A stretch of DNA of 64,000 nt, taken from the NCBI RefSeq assembly GCF_046250185.1, contig NZ_CP176469.1; one strand, given 5' to 3'. Source of the stretch: Litorimonas sp046250185 (GTDB lineage: Bacteria; Pseudomonadota; Alphaproteobacteria; Caulobacterales; Maricaulaceae). A program made the translations under genes and the position numbers. Each line of letters starts with the position of its first letter. Positions within the stretch are counted from its first letter, which is position 1. A model generated the notes under the pieces. It had not been told where the DNA came from. It worked only from the letters and a program-made list of their open reading frames with translations, and did not search any database. Of this stretch, positions 45,084 through 55,500 are shown one piece after another.

Positions 45084-45959
45084 ATGGCTGGCTTTAAATA
45101 TAATACGCGGCGCGCCTTATCGCGACTCGGTATTGGGATTGGACTTTGCGCCGTTGTGTCTTTGCCCACATTGGCCGCGGTGATTGATCGCCCGTTTTTT
45201 CGCGCGGGGCCAGTCGTCATCGTTTTCTCAGGCAGTGATTTTTACGAAAATGCGTGGGAAGCGCCAATCGTCAATGACTTCGTCTTGCTGGAGGGTGTCG
45301 CCAGTGGCTCAGCGGGCAATGACATTATTGCGCAAGACGGCGTGGCCGTGAACTTCCCCTTCGATCCGATCAGTAATGGCGATAGCGGCGGCTGGCCATT
45401 TCAAGTGACGGGGCAGCCCTTTGGCGGCGCTTACAATAACGATCCAAGCTTTCAGATGCTGGACGCCAATGACAGCTATACAGCCTTTGGCGTCGATGAT
45501 GATACGGACATCGATTTGCTCGGCAATCAGGTGCGCTTTGCGTGGTTCTTCGTGGCTAGCAATGCAGCCTTTGATATTTATGCCAGCGCATCTAATCTGT
45601 CCGCGAGCGGTGATTTCATGGGGCTTGGCTACCAGAACATCACCTATCAATTCCTCGAAATCACGCCAGCTTCGCCGTCTATCGGGCAACGAGCGCAAAG
45701 CCCGTCTGTGGGTGGAGGCGGTGTGGTGCTGGGCAATAGCAATGGCGATACGTTGAACGATTTATCCAGCGGGCCTGTCAAAGTCTTTGACGGCGGACGC
45801 AGAACCGCGCGGCTCAACGGTTCGATCGCGCAGCAAGCCGCAGGATTTGCGAGCGTCTACCGCCTGCGCGGTGCGCCAATCAACGGTAATAATTATGACT
45901 TCTCTATGGGGGTCGGGAAATTATCAGCGGACGTGACCTATACAGTCTACGCCCCCTAA
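45084..45959 (+). CDS. Secreted protein of unknown function
   Basis: A 291-residue protein with a signal peptide (RRALSRLGIGIGLCAVVS ... AA, to about residue 31). The mature part is beta-rich and low in Lys, with many Asn, Asp, Gly and Phe (GSDFYENAW, DGVAVNFPFDP, DDDTDIDLLGNQVRFAWFF). No Cys in the mature part and no recognised domain. Divergent from radA, and its stop is 9 bp from the DsbA-like gene. A CtrA-like box lies upstream. Confidence 0.8.
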   Translation: MAGFKYNTRRALSRLGIGIGLCAVVSLPTLAAVIDRPFFRAGPVVIVFSGSDFYENAWEAPIVNDFVLLEGVASGSAGNDIIAQDGVAVNFPFDPISNGDSGGWPFQVTGQPFGGAYNNDPSFQMLDANDSYTAFGVDDDTDIDLLGNQVRFAWFFVASNAAFDIYASASNLSASGDFMGLGYQNITYQFLEITPASPSIGQRAQSPSVGGGGVVLGNSNGDTLNDLSSGPVKVFDGGRRTARLNGSIAQQAAGFASVYRLRGAPINGNNYDFSMGVGKLSADVTYTVYAP

Positions 45960-45968
45960 TTTCGTCGC

Positions 45969-46703
45969 CTAGCTTTCAAGTGCTTCATCCAACAGGTTTT
46001 GCAGCTTATTCGTGTCGGCACCTGACACAAACTCGTCATTGATCACAAAAAACGGGGTGCCTGTCAGGGAGGGGATGCGATTGGCGAGGAGGAGCGTGTC
46101 TTCGATTTGCTTCGCCAAAGCCACGTCTTTCATGTCGGCGTCAAATTTCCGCATGTCCAAGCCAGTCTCTTCTGCCAGTTTCCGGACGCGATCAATTGTC
46201 AGGCTCCGCTCGTTCATGAGCGAGAAGTGCATTGTCGTATATTTACCCTGGCGCGCAGCAGACAAAGCTGCAAGCGCGGCATTGCGGGATGTCTTTGTGC
46301 GACCGTCTAGGATCGGTAGCTCTTTGAAGACGATGCGTACATCATTTGGATAGCTCTCCATCACCTCTTTGACCCATTCGGTTGAGCGTTTGCAGTAGCC
46401 GCAATTATAGTCAAAAAATTCGACGATGGTGACCTTGGCATCTTTGGGGCCGATTGACACATCGCGCGGATCGTTCTTCAGCGCGTCAGACACAGCGGCG
46501 AGGGCGGCGCGGTCTTCTTTCTTGTCCAATTCGATCAGGGCCTCGCGAATGATCTCTGGGTTTTCCATAAGATACTCTTGGATGATGCGCTCAACATCTG
46601 CTTTTTTCATGTCAGGGCCAGGGCCAGCCTCGGCGCAGCTGGATACACCCAGCATGCCAAAGATTATGGCGGAGGAGAGCAGAAGTTTTGTGGTGCGGAA
46701 CAT
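45969..46703 (-). CDS. DsbA-family thiol oxidoreductase
   Basis: A 244-residue periplasmic thioredoxin-fold protein. The leader ends in GVSSC, a possible lipobox (Cys23), then a helical N-domain (ADVERIIQEYLMENPEIIREAL) seen in Com1/ScsC-like proteins. The active site is C101-GY-C104 in FFDYNCGYCKRS, and the cis-Pro region is in LTGTPFFVI. Acts in disulfide formation or isomerisation. Downstream of the BepA-like protease on the same strand. Confidence 0.93.
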   Translation of the reverse strand: MFRTTKLLLSSAIIFGMLGVSSCAEAGPGPDMKKADVERIIQEYLMENPEIIREALIELDKKEDRAALAAVSDALKNDPRDVSIGPKDAKVTIVEFFDYNCGYCKRSTEWVKEVMESYPNDVRIVFKELPILDGRTKTSRNAALAALSAARQGKYTTMHFSLMNERSLTIDRVRKLAEETGLDMRKFDADMKDVALAKQIEDTLLLANRIPSLTGTPFFVINDEFVSGADTNKLQNLLDEALES

Positions 46704-46792
46704 AATATATTCACTTTCAAATCAATCGAATTTTGGTCGCTATAGCGCAAAGCCCTTAACGAATAGTGGGCTTGGCAGGAAGACCTTTCGGT

Positions 46793-48202
46793 CTAACGAT
46801 ATTGTGAGGTGACAGTGAGGGGCTTTGGTCCGCGACGTTGGCTGCGTTTCTTGGCGAGCTGCGTGTCGGCGACGACGATGATATCTGATGCCCGACGCCA
46901 TTGCGGAGAGTTGCGGGGCAAGTCCTCTTGTGCACGCTGGGCAAATGACCGCGCACTTGCAATGTCGCCAATAGCATAATGACGTTCCGCCGTGGCATAT
47001 TTCGCCAAGGGCTCATTGCCAACCTGTCCGTAAGCGCGAGACAAGAGGTACCATGAATAGCTATTATCAGGCTCTTGGCGCTGAGCAGATTTCAGTAAAT
47101 CAATCGCCTCGTCCAGCTCTTGCGTTTGACGCGTATCAATTAAAGATTGCGCCAGCGAGACTTTCAGCAGCGGCGCATCCGGCGCAAGGCGAAGGGCTTC
47201 ACGCGCGGGCGCTATGGCAGCTTCGCCCTGACCACTTTCGTGCAGGATTTGTGCTTTCAACTCGTGGAAATAGGGATTGTTCGGCTCTTCCGCGATTAGG
47301 CTATCAATATTACGGATCGCGTTTTTCAGGTCAGCCGCTTTAAAGTAGGCAACAGATCGCGCATATCGCGCAGGCTTTGACTGATCCGTTTCAGGATAGC
47401 GAGAGAAAACAAGTTGCGGCCCTTCCAAGAAACCTCGCAATTTGGCTTGCATCATGGCGTGGGCATGCATGTCCTCATCACTATCGACATTCGCTGTGTA
47501 GGGGCTTTCCGCCACTTTCTCGCGCAAAGCATCAATACGGTCTGCCGACAGGGGATGCCCGCGGAAATAGGGATAGCGGCGCGCTTGGGACAGAACCTCC
47601 TGTGCCCGAAATCTTTCGAAAAACGCGATCAGACCTGCAGAGGATTGTTGTGTGCGCTCCATATATTGAGCGGCATATTGATCAGCAGCGCTTTCATTGA
47701 CGCGGGAATAGGCAAGGGCTTCGATGCCGCCAAATTGGGTGGAGCCGCCCAAGATCAACGCGCCCGCTCCGCTTTCGCCCGCAAGGATCGCCGCGATACC
47801 GACACCGGCTGCGATCAGCATTGCACCATAAGCGCTGCGGTTTCCGTAGTCAGACCGCACGATATGCCCGCCTGCAATATGACCTGCCTCATGCGCAATC
47901 ACGCCTTTAAGCTGGTTCGGATTATCGGCTTCCAAGATTAAGCCGCTATGGAGAAATATGTTCTGCCCGCGTGTCACGAAAGCGTTCAAACTTGCATCAT
48001 TGACGAGGTAAATATCAACGCTGGAGGGGTTCAGACCGGCGGCCCGAAGAATGGGGTCCGTGTAATCGCGGAGCGTGGCTTCAATTTCAGTATCGCGCAG
48101 GAGTGACTGCGCGTGAGCTTGGCTGAGAGGCAGCAAAGAACAGATCATCACGAAAGCCAAGACTTTCAGGGAATCGATCAAGCGTGAAGCAAAAACTGTC
48201 AT
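46793..48202 (-). CDS. BepA-like M48 metalloprotease with TPR domain
   Basis: A 469-residue periplasmic zinc protease. It has a signal peptide to about residue 31 (AHA). The catalytic motif is H104-E105-x2-H108 (AHEAGH) with the third ligand in VNESAADQYAA. The C-terminal half is TPR repeats (PYFHELKAQILHESGQGEAA, APLLKVSLAQSLIDT, NSYSWYLLSRAYGQ). This is the layout of BepA, which helps LptD assembly and degrades misfolded barrels. ATG at 48202 is chosen; the frame runs 5 codons further to a TTG. A DsbA-like gene follows. Confidence 0.93.
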   Translation of the reverse strand: MTVFASRLIDSLKVLAFVMICSLLPLSQAHAQSLLRDTEIEATLRDYTDPILRAAGLNPSSVDIYLVNDASLNAFVTRGQNIFLHSGLILEADNPNQLKGVIAHEAGHIAGGHIVRSDYGNRSAYGAMLIAAGVGIAAILAGESGAGALILGGSTQFGGIEALAYSRVNESAADQYAAQYMERTQQSSAGLIAFFERFRAQEVLSQARRYPYFRGHPLSADRIDALREKVAESPYTANVDSDEDMHAHAMMQAKLRGFLEGPQLVFSRYPETDQSKPARYARSVAYFKAADLKNAIRNIDSLIAEEPNNPYFHELKAQILHESGQGEAAIAPAREALRLAPDAPLLKVSLAQSLIDTRQTQELDEAIDLLKSAQRQEPDNSYSWYLLSRAYGQVGNEPLAKYATAERHYAIGDIASARSFAQRAQEDLPRNSPQWRRASDIIVVADTQLAKKRSQRRGPKPLTVTSQYR

Positions 48203-48306
48203 GCCAGCTTGTCCCAAAGCTAAGCAAATCCGTCAAGTTACGCAGACGTCATAAAGCAGCGCAAATAGCAGGCATCACGACATTGTCATGAGACCTGAAT
48301 TCCGTC

Positions 48307-51210
48307 TTATTCGCCAGAGGTTAAGCGGTTCCACCAGCCTTTTTTCTTCTTCGGCTTGTCGTCAGATGACGCCGAATCTTTGCTTGGATTACCGGGGGCT
48401 TTGCGTGTGCCAGGACGTGTCCTGACGGTTTCGGCTTTCGGCTCGGCTTTCGGCGTTTCAGGCTTAGCTGTTTCAGCTTTCGGAGCATCAGCTTTTGGGG
48501 CCGCTTTGGCCTTAGGTGCCGTCTTCTTGGCAGGTGCCGCTTTGCGTGCGGGGGCTGCTTTTTTGACGGGCGCCTTGCGTGTGCGCTTCGGCTTTTCTTC
48601 TGCGGCTGGGGCGTCAGCCTCAACTTTGGCAGTGGCTTTCTTAGGCGCAGCTTTCCGACGAGTAGGCGCTTTCTTTGGCGCGTCCTCTGCGTCTTTGGCT
48701 GCCGTTTTAGCAGGCGCTTTCTTCTTCGCGGGTGCCCTTTTTTTCGCAGCAGGTTTCGGCGCATCTTCTGATGCGCTGTCGCTGGTCTTGGTCGGAGCTT
48801 TGCGACGGCGGGTCGAAGTTTTCGCTACGGCTTTTGCTGGCGTCTCCTCGGAACTGTTATCCGCAGGCGCTTTCTTTGCAGGAGCTTTGCGAGTCCGCTT
48901 CGGCTTAGCGTCTGCTGTGTCAGTTTCAGACGTTTTGCGAGACGGCGCCTTGCGACGACCCGGGCGAGACGGTTTGGACGGTTTATCATCCTCGATCTGT
49001 TTCGCCTCGGTTTCGTCAGCTTTCACTTCTGGCGCATCATCGGATTTATTGCGAGACGGTGCTTTGCGACGACGACCGCGCTTGGGCTTGTCGTCCGACC
49101 CGCGAGAGCTATTGTCATTATCTGACGCTTCATTGGAGTTGTCCGCAGATTTTGCCTCAGCCTGTTCCTCTGATCCATCCTCAGCATTTTCTTTGCGGCG
49201 ATCACGTCCGCGCCCCCCACGGCGGCCACGGCGGCTGCGACGTTTACCGGACTTACGATCTTCGTCAGAGCTGTCAGAGCGGTTACTCTTCTCAGACTTG
49301 TCATCGCTATCATCCGCTTCGTCCTCATCCTCTGGATCAGGTTTACGGGCCTTTTTCGGTTGATTGCGTTGACGACGGAATTCTTTCTCGATCTCGTCAA
49401 GCGGATCGACAGTGTTGCCACCGCGCTTCTCGATCACTTCGATTTCGTAAGCGGGGCGGATCATGTCTTCATCGCCCAAAATTTCTGTGAACACGTCAGA
49501 GTTTTGCTCCACATGCGCCAGCAAATTCCGCTTTTCGTTAAACAGGTAAAGCGCAACATCTGGCGATGTTTTCAGGCGGATACGCTTAGCAGCACCGCGA
49601 ACGCCGATCTCTTCCACAGCGCGGATCGCGGCGAGGGCAGAGCTTTCAATCGTGCGTTTACGGCCAACACCAGAGCAATGCTCACAATGCGCTGTTGACC
49701 CTTCCAGCAGACTACGGCGGCGACGTTGGCGACTAATTTCCATCAAGCCGAACTGGCTGATGCGAGAGGTTTGGATGCGGGCGCGGTCACGCTCAAGCGC
49801 CTCCTTCATCTTCTTCTCAACGGCGCGATTGTTTTTGTTTTCATCCATATCGATGAAGTCAATCACGATCAGCCCCGCTAGGTCACGCAGACGCATTTGT
49901 CGTGCGACTTCTTCGGCCGCTTCCAAATTGGTGCGAAGCGCGGTGCGCTCGACATTGCGTTCTTTGGTGCTGCGACCCGAGTTCACATCAACTGAGACCA
50001 AAGCTTCTGTCGGATGGATCACAAGATAGCCCCCAGATTTCAGCTGCACGACACTATCGAGGCTGGCTTCAATCTGCCGTTCGACGCCGTAGCGCAGGAA
50101 GAGGGGGATGTCTTCTTTGTACTCTTTGATATATTTCGCATGGCTCGGCATCAGCATTTTGATGAAGGCTTTGGCGGTTTTATACGCCTCTGCGCCCTCC
50201 ACCAAGACTTCCTCAATGTCCTTATTATAGAGATCGCGGATAGAGCGTTTAACCAGATTGCCTTCCTCATGGATCAAGGCTGGCGCGATCGACTTTAACG
50301 TCGACTCGCGAATGTCAGACCACAAGCGGGAGAGATAATCATAGTCGCGTTGAATTTCGGTTTTGTTGCGCTTGGCGCCCGCTGTGCGAACAATCACGCC
50401 CATGCCTTGCGGCACGTCCAGACCCGACATAATGGTCTTGAGACGCTTGCGGTCAGACCCATTGGCGATCTTGCGAGAAATCCCGCCACCACGCGGAGTG
50501 TTTGGCATTAGGACGCAATAACGTCCCGCGAGCGACAGATAAGTCGTCATCGCCGCGCCTTTATTGCCGCGCTCTTCTTTAACGGCTTGGACAAGCAAGA
50601 TTTGGCCGCGCTTGACAACTTCTTGGATTTTGTAGCGGCGGCGCGATTGACGCTTCCGGCGTGTGGAGGCGACCTTTACTTGCTCCTCAGCCACTTCCGC
50701 ATCGTCGGCGTCTTTGGCGTCATTTTCATCAGGGTCGAGGTTTTCGTCGCGATCATCTTCGTCTTCGTCATCATCAGACTCGTCTTCATCATCCAGATCT
50801 TCGTCATCTGCGTCGTCATCATCCATGTCTTTGGATTTTGATTTGGCAGAGCTGGCTTTGCGGCGACGGCCACGTTTAGGCTTTTCAGCCTCTTCTTCGG
50901 CCTCTTTCTCAATCTCAGCCGCGTCAGCTTCTTCGTCCTCGATAAGGGCCATGCGGTCCTCATAGGGGATCTGGTAGTAGTCAGGATGGATTTCGCTAAA
51001 GGCGAGGAAGCCATGCCGATTGCCGCCATATTCAATAAAGGCGGCTTGCAAGGATGGCTCAACGCGCGTGACGCGGGCGAGGTAAACATTGCCGCGCAGC
51101 TGGCGCTTATTGCGGCTCTCAAAATCTAATTCTTCAACTCGATTTCCGTCGACGATCACCACGCGAGTTTCTTCCGGGTGGGAGGCGTCGATAAGCATTT
51201 TCTTTGTCAT
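48307..51210 (-). CDS. rne: Ribonuclease E
   Basis: Endoribonuclease and degradosome scaffold, 967 residues. The N-terminal S1 domain is split by an acidic/basic insert (about residues 90-193). The RNase H-like and DNase I-like catalytic regions follow, with VIDFIDMDENKNNRAVE holding a catalytic Asp, and the Zn-link CEHCSGVG. From about residue 640 the tail is low-complexity: first acidic with RGRRGGRGRDRR, then histone H1-like KAPAKK/RRKAP repeats, ending KKKKGWWNRLTSGE. The ATG at 51210 fits the family start MTKKMLIDA. The long leader may allow autoregulation. Confidence 0.95.
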   Translation of the reverse strand: MTKKMLIDASHPEETRVVIVDGNRVEELDFESRNKRQLRGNVYLARVTRVEPSLQAAFIEYGGNRHGFLAFSEIHPDYYQIPYEDRMALIEDEEADAAEIEKEAEEEAEKPKRGRRRKASSAKSKSKDMDDDDADDEDLDDEDESDDDEDEDDRDENLDPDENDAKDADDAEVAEEQVKVASTRRKRQSRRRYKIQEVVKRGQILLVQAVKEERGNKGAAMTTYLSLAGRYCVLMPNTPRGGGISRKIANGSDRKRLKTIMSGLDVPQGMGVIVRTAGAKRNKTEIQRDYDYLSRLWSDIRESTLKSIAPALIHEEGNLVKRSIRDLYNKDIEEVLVEGAEAYKTAKAFIKMLMPSHAKYIKEYKEDIPLFLRYGVERQIEASLDSVVQLKSGGYLVIHPTEALVSVDVNSGRSTKERNVERTALRTNLEAAEEVARQMRLRDLAGLIVIDFIDMDENKNNRAVEKKMKEALERDRARIQTSRISQFGLMEISRQRRRRSLLEGSTAHCEHCSGVGRKRTIESSALAAIRAVEEIGVRGAAKRIRLKTSPDVALYLFNEKRNLLAHVEQNSDVFTEILGDEDMIRPAYEIEVIEKRGGNTVDPLDEIEKEFRRQRNQPKKARKPDPEDEDEADDSDDKSEKSNRSDSSDEDRKSGKRRSRRGRRGGRGRDRRKENAEDGSEEQAEAKSADNSNEASDNDNSSRGSDDKPKRGRRRKAPSRNKSDDAPEVKADETEAKQIEDDKPSKPSRPGRRKAPSRKTSETDTADAKPKRTRKAPAKKAPADNSSEETPAKAVAKTSTRRRKAPTKTSDSASEDAPKPAAKKRAPAKKKAPAKTAAKDAEDAPKKAPTRRKAAPKKATAKVEADAPAAEEKPKRTRKAPVKKAAPARKAAPAKKTAPKAKAAPKADAPKAETAKPETPKAEPKAETVRTRPGTRKAPGNPSKDSASSDDKPKKKKGWWNRLTSGE

Positions 51211-51637
51211 GGGTAACTCCAATGCGCCGCGCGGTGGGCGGAGCGTCGGGTCGTCGACCACGTTCTCCTCCAATTTGGGGCTGCAAGTGTAAATTTGTGT
51301 GTGTATTAGGTGTCAAAGACGCGCGCACGGATCTGGCCTGGGCCAGTTCTGGTATCAGAATGTCGCGTGCGACGGTCATAGTAACTCTCGTTATGCGTAA
51401 GGTTTTACGCGGTAGGTGCGCTGTGTTGCGCAGTTGCGGGGCAGGGCCAAAATCGGCTATTTGCCACATCGCTAAGACGTCATTGCCCTAATTCGGACAG
51501 GAGCGCAAAGCATTTGTCATATATGTTACGATCACGTCATAATCCAAGGGGAGCATATGCAATGTCACTGAACACACCCCGCATTGACGGCAGAAATTGT
51601 AAGCATTTATTCATCATAAACACGGCATAAGGCGACA
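51211..51637. other. Divergent promoter region between rne and the amidase gene
   Basis: 427 bp without a credible gene. It contains the hairpin at 51395-51410 (GCGTAA-GGTT-TTACGC), in the expected 5' leader of rne, and GATCACGTCATAAT near 51528, which is also found upstream of DUF2336. No clear promoter hexamers could be assigned. Confidence 0.5.
51395..51410 (-). promoter_or_regulatory. Hairpin in the presumed rne 5' leader
   Basis: GCGTAA and TTACGC pair perfectly around GGTT (AACC on the rne strand), about 185 bp upstream of the rne ATG. E. coli rne is autoregulated through leader hairpins; a similar role here is inference. Confidence 0.35.
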
Positions 51638-52459
51638 ATGTTAAGGCTTTTGGGCATAATCGTGATAGTTTGCAGCGTGCTAGCGATGTTTTCGCTCGCC
51701 GACGCTCAACAACGCGCAGACGGGCCGCGATATTTCAAAAACACGACGCCTTATCCTGCCCTCAAACCCAGCGTCAAAAAAGTGCCTGCCAAGCCCGTGA
51801 TCGTCATTGACCCAGGCCATGGCGGCAAAGATCCTGGCGCGATCGGCAGCAAAGGCACGCATGAAAAGGTCATCACTTTATCTGCTGCCAAAGAATTACG
51901 CGATATGCTGGTGAAATCCGGCAAATACCAAGTCATTATGACCCATACGGGTAAAAAATATATCGATCACGAAACCCGTTTGCGCATTGCGAGAGAGGGC
52001 GGCGCCGACTTGTTTATCTCAATCCATGCGGACTCGACGTCTAATAAGTCCGCGCGCGGAGCGTCGGTTTATACACTGGCTGACCGTGCCAAAGGGCGGT
52101 CTAAGCGAATCGTCAATAGCCAGAACTGGATTATGGACGTGGACCTCACAGAACAGACGGACCCTGTTGGTGACATTCTTGTTGATCTGGCGCAGCGCAA
52201 AACAGAGAGCCAATCGGAGGCTTTCGCGGATAAGTTGATTGAAAATCTCTCGTCAGAAACACGGATGATCGGTAATTCTCACCGCCGCGCAGGGTATTTC
52301 GTCCTTCTCGCGCCTGATGTTCCCGCCGTTTTGCTCGAACTCGGCTTTATTTCCAATGCGCAAGATGAAAAGCTGCTCAAAACTGCCGCCCACCGCAAGA
52401 AGATCAATCGCGCGGTCAAGCGCTCTATTGATGAGTATTTTGCAGACCTTTCTCGCTGA
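51638..52459 (+). CDS. N-acetylmuramoyl-L-alanine amidase
   Basis: A 273-residue zinc amidase (Amidase_3 type) that cuts the peptide from MurNAc during cell separation. Signal peptide to about residue 23. Zinc ligands are His61 (DPGHGG), Glu76 (THEKVIT) and His in FISIHADS, and the catalytic Glu is in VLLELGFISN. No AMIN domain is present, so targeting differs from E. coli AmiC. It is followed by mrcA and prfB, the conserved alphaproteobacterial order next to rne. Confidence 0.95.
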   Translation: MLRLLGIIVIVCSVLAMFSLADAQQRADGPRYFKNTTPYPALKPSVKKVPAKPVIVIDPGHGGKDPGAIGSKGTHEKVITLSAAKELRDMLVKSGKYQVIMTHTGKKYIDHETRLRIAREGGADLFISIHADSTSNKSARGASVYTLADRAKGRSKRIVNSQNWIMDVDLTEQTDPVGDILVDLAQRKTESQSEAFADKLIENLSSETRMIGNSHRRAGYFVLLAPDVPAVLLELGFISNAQDEKLLKTAAHRKKINRAVKRSIDEYFADLSR

Positions 52460-52576
52460 TCATATCTGCAAAACTGCACTATTTCCTTTCAGGGCAGAAT
52501 CGCGGCAGCTATAACCTTGAAAACGCCGCAATATCTCGTTAGCGGCACGGAGTGATTCCGAAAGATATAAAGAGCT

Positions 52577-55500
52577 ATGTCCGAAACATTTGATACACAG
52601 CAGCCTACCGCCCGTCGTCGGGACAAGGTTTTCAAAGTCCTGAAATGGTTGACCTTGATCGGGCTCGTCATGGGTCTGATCGCGGCTATTTTTATTTTCG
52701 TCTATGTCATTCGCGTGACCAAAGACCTGCCATCTGTTGAGACTTTGGCCGAGTATAAGCCTGCTAATATGTCCCGAGTTCATGCGGGCGATGGCAAGCT
52801 GATCTCTGAATTTTCAACGGAGGCGCGTGTCTTCGTGCCGGTGGAGACAATCCCTGAAAAGCTGCAACGCGCCTTCATATCGGCGGAAGATAAGCGCTTT
52901 TATCGCCATAATGGCTGGGACCCGATTGGCCTGACTCGGGCAGCGATTTCTGCGCCCCTCAAAAAGCTCAAAGGGCAACGTATTGGCGGCACATCGACCC
53001 TGACGCAGCAGGTTGCCAAGAACTTCCTCGTGGGTGATGATTACAGCATTGATCGTAAAGTCCGCGAAATCGCCATTGCCCGCCGCATGGAAAAGGCTTT
53101 CACCAAAGACGAAATCATCGAGCTTTATCTGAACGAGATTTACTTCGGGCGCGGCGCATATGGTGTCGCAGCCGCCTCGCTCAAGCATTTTGGTAAGCCG
53201 ATGGATGACCTGTCGCTTGCGGAAATGACTTATCTGGCGTCAGTCCCCAAAGGTCCCGCCAATTATCGCCTTGATAATCCGACAGGCTTCAAGCGCGCAA
53301 AAAACCGCCAAGCCTATATTTTGGGACGCATGGTCGAGGATGGTTATATTTCTCAAGCCGAAGCTGACGAGGCCAAAGCCGCGGAACTGGACTGGATCAG
53401 TCGTTTGGACGGCGAGGAATATTTGGCGTCTGATTACTTCGTCGAAGAGGCTCGTAAAGAGATTTATAAAAAATACGGCCAAGACGAACTTTATACGGGC
53501 GGCCTATCGATCCGCACAACGCTGGACACGGATATGCAACTCGCAGGGCGGGAGGCGCTCCGTCGCGGGTTAGAAATGTTTGACCGTCGTCACGGCTATC
53601 GCGGACCGCTCGCGCAGTGGGACAGCTTGGACGACTGGAAGACGAAACTGACTGAATTTGAAACGCCGCCAGACATCGGAGATTGGCGCGTGGCTGTGGT
53701 GCTGGAAACGAGCAAGACGTCTGCCAAGCTCGGCTTTGCCCCTGTATTGGCCGAAGAGGGCGAAGAGGTCGATACATCTGATGATCGCGGCACGCTTGAT
53801 CTGTCAGACATTAAATGGGCGAAGAAAGCCCTTGCCAAAGGCGCGGTGGGCAATGACCTGACGGCGATCACAGACGCTGTGAAAACAGGTGACGTCATTT
53901 TGGTGCAACGCAAAGCGCCCGCCAAAAGCGAAGACATTTCCCGCGCATATAATTTGCGCCAAATTCCCGAAGTGAATGGCGGCCTGATTGCGATGAACCC
54001 GCACACAGGTCGAGTGCTGGCGCTGGTCGGCGGCTATAGTTTTGAACAAAGCCAATTTAACCGCGCCACCCAAGCCTATCGGCAGCCAGGTTCAGCGTTC
54101 AAACCCTTCGTCTACGCGGCCGCGTTGGAGAACGGTTTCACGCCCGCCAGTCAAGTCCTTGACGCGCCTTTCGTAATCGAGCGACAAGATGTTGAGTGCG
54201 AGGAAAATGACTTCGGAACGCTGGAGCTTCGCCGCAATGATGAGGACCGCGACACAACATCGTCTAACTCCGCAAGCCGAGACGAATGTGAGCGCTTCTA
54301 TAAACCCGCAAACTATAACGCCGGCAAATTTTACGGCATGAGCACATTGCGCTTGGGACTAGAAAAGTCACGAAACGCAATGACAGTGCGTTTGGCGAAC
54401 GAAATTGGCATGGCCCCGATTATTAAGATTGGGAAAGAATTCGGCATCTATGACGAGGTTAAGCCAGAACTGGCATGGGCTTTGGGGGCAGGTGAAACGA
54501 ACTTACTACGCCTCGCCTCCGCTTACTCTTCAATGATCAATGGCGGCAAAAAAGTGACTCCGCGTATTTTGGATCGCGTCCAAGACGGGGCAGGGCGCAC
54601 GATCTTCTCGACCGCGCAAAGCTGCGCTGATTGCCAGCAGTCGCAATATGTTGGTCAATCCCCACCTGAGTTACCAGAACTTCGCCCGCAAATCATCGAT
54701 CCTGTTACGGCCTATCAAGTGACATTTATGATGCAGGGCGTTGTTGAAAACGGCACAGGTTTCCGCCTCAAAGCCTTGAACCGGCCTGCTGGCGGCAAGA
54801 CAGGCACGACGAATGATAGCTATGATGCGTGGTTCATGGGCTTCTCGCCAGACCTCGTCGTCGGCGTCTATGTCGGCATGGACACGCCGTCGCAAATGGG
54901 CGGCGAGACGGGTTCCTCTGCAGCAGCTCCGATTGTGACAGATTTCATGATGGCCGCCCTCAAGGACGAACCTAAAGTGCCGTTCCGTATTCCCGAAGGC
55001 GTAACCCTCGCACCGATCAATCGCGAAACGGGCGAGCCGTCTTTTATTGGCGCACCGAACTTTATCTTAGAAGCCTTCAAGCCTGGCACGGAGCCGAGCT
55101 TGGGCGGGCTGTCATCCACAATTCGGATCGGCAGTGGCACGGATACAATCGGCTTATTTGGATCGGGCGGCGGCAACACATCTGGCGCGGGGGATGATTT
55201 CGATTACGATAATGACGCAGCCAAAGTTGTCGATGCGCCAGACGTCGAAGACGCCTCCGTGACAGATAAAGCCCCAACCTATCGCGAAGGCTCTGTCTAT
55301 GACCTGTTCCAGAAAAGTGCTAAACGCGAGATGACGGCGGCGGAGATTTCCGCCGCAATAGACGCGGCTTTGGAAGCGAATGAAGGCACTCAGCAAGTGC
55401 TCCCACCGCGAGCTGAATTGGTGAAAATTTATAACAGAATGCGGGTGCAGAAATTCGCTAATGGCGTAGATGTTGATGACGCTGATGAAGAGACTTCAAC

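Noticed and set aside
48247..48254. Octamer CGTCATAA seen in four intergenic regions
   Set aside because: Around two copies of any octamer are expected in 64 kb counting both strands; only the longer shared pattern before two genes was kept as a finding.
48356..49363. 335-codon frame on the plus strand opposite the rne tail
   Set aside because: Its Ala/Leu/Ser-rich composition is the antisense of the Lys/Ala/Pro repeats in RNase E; it is a shadow.
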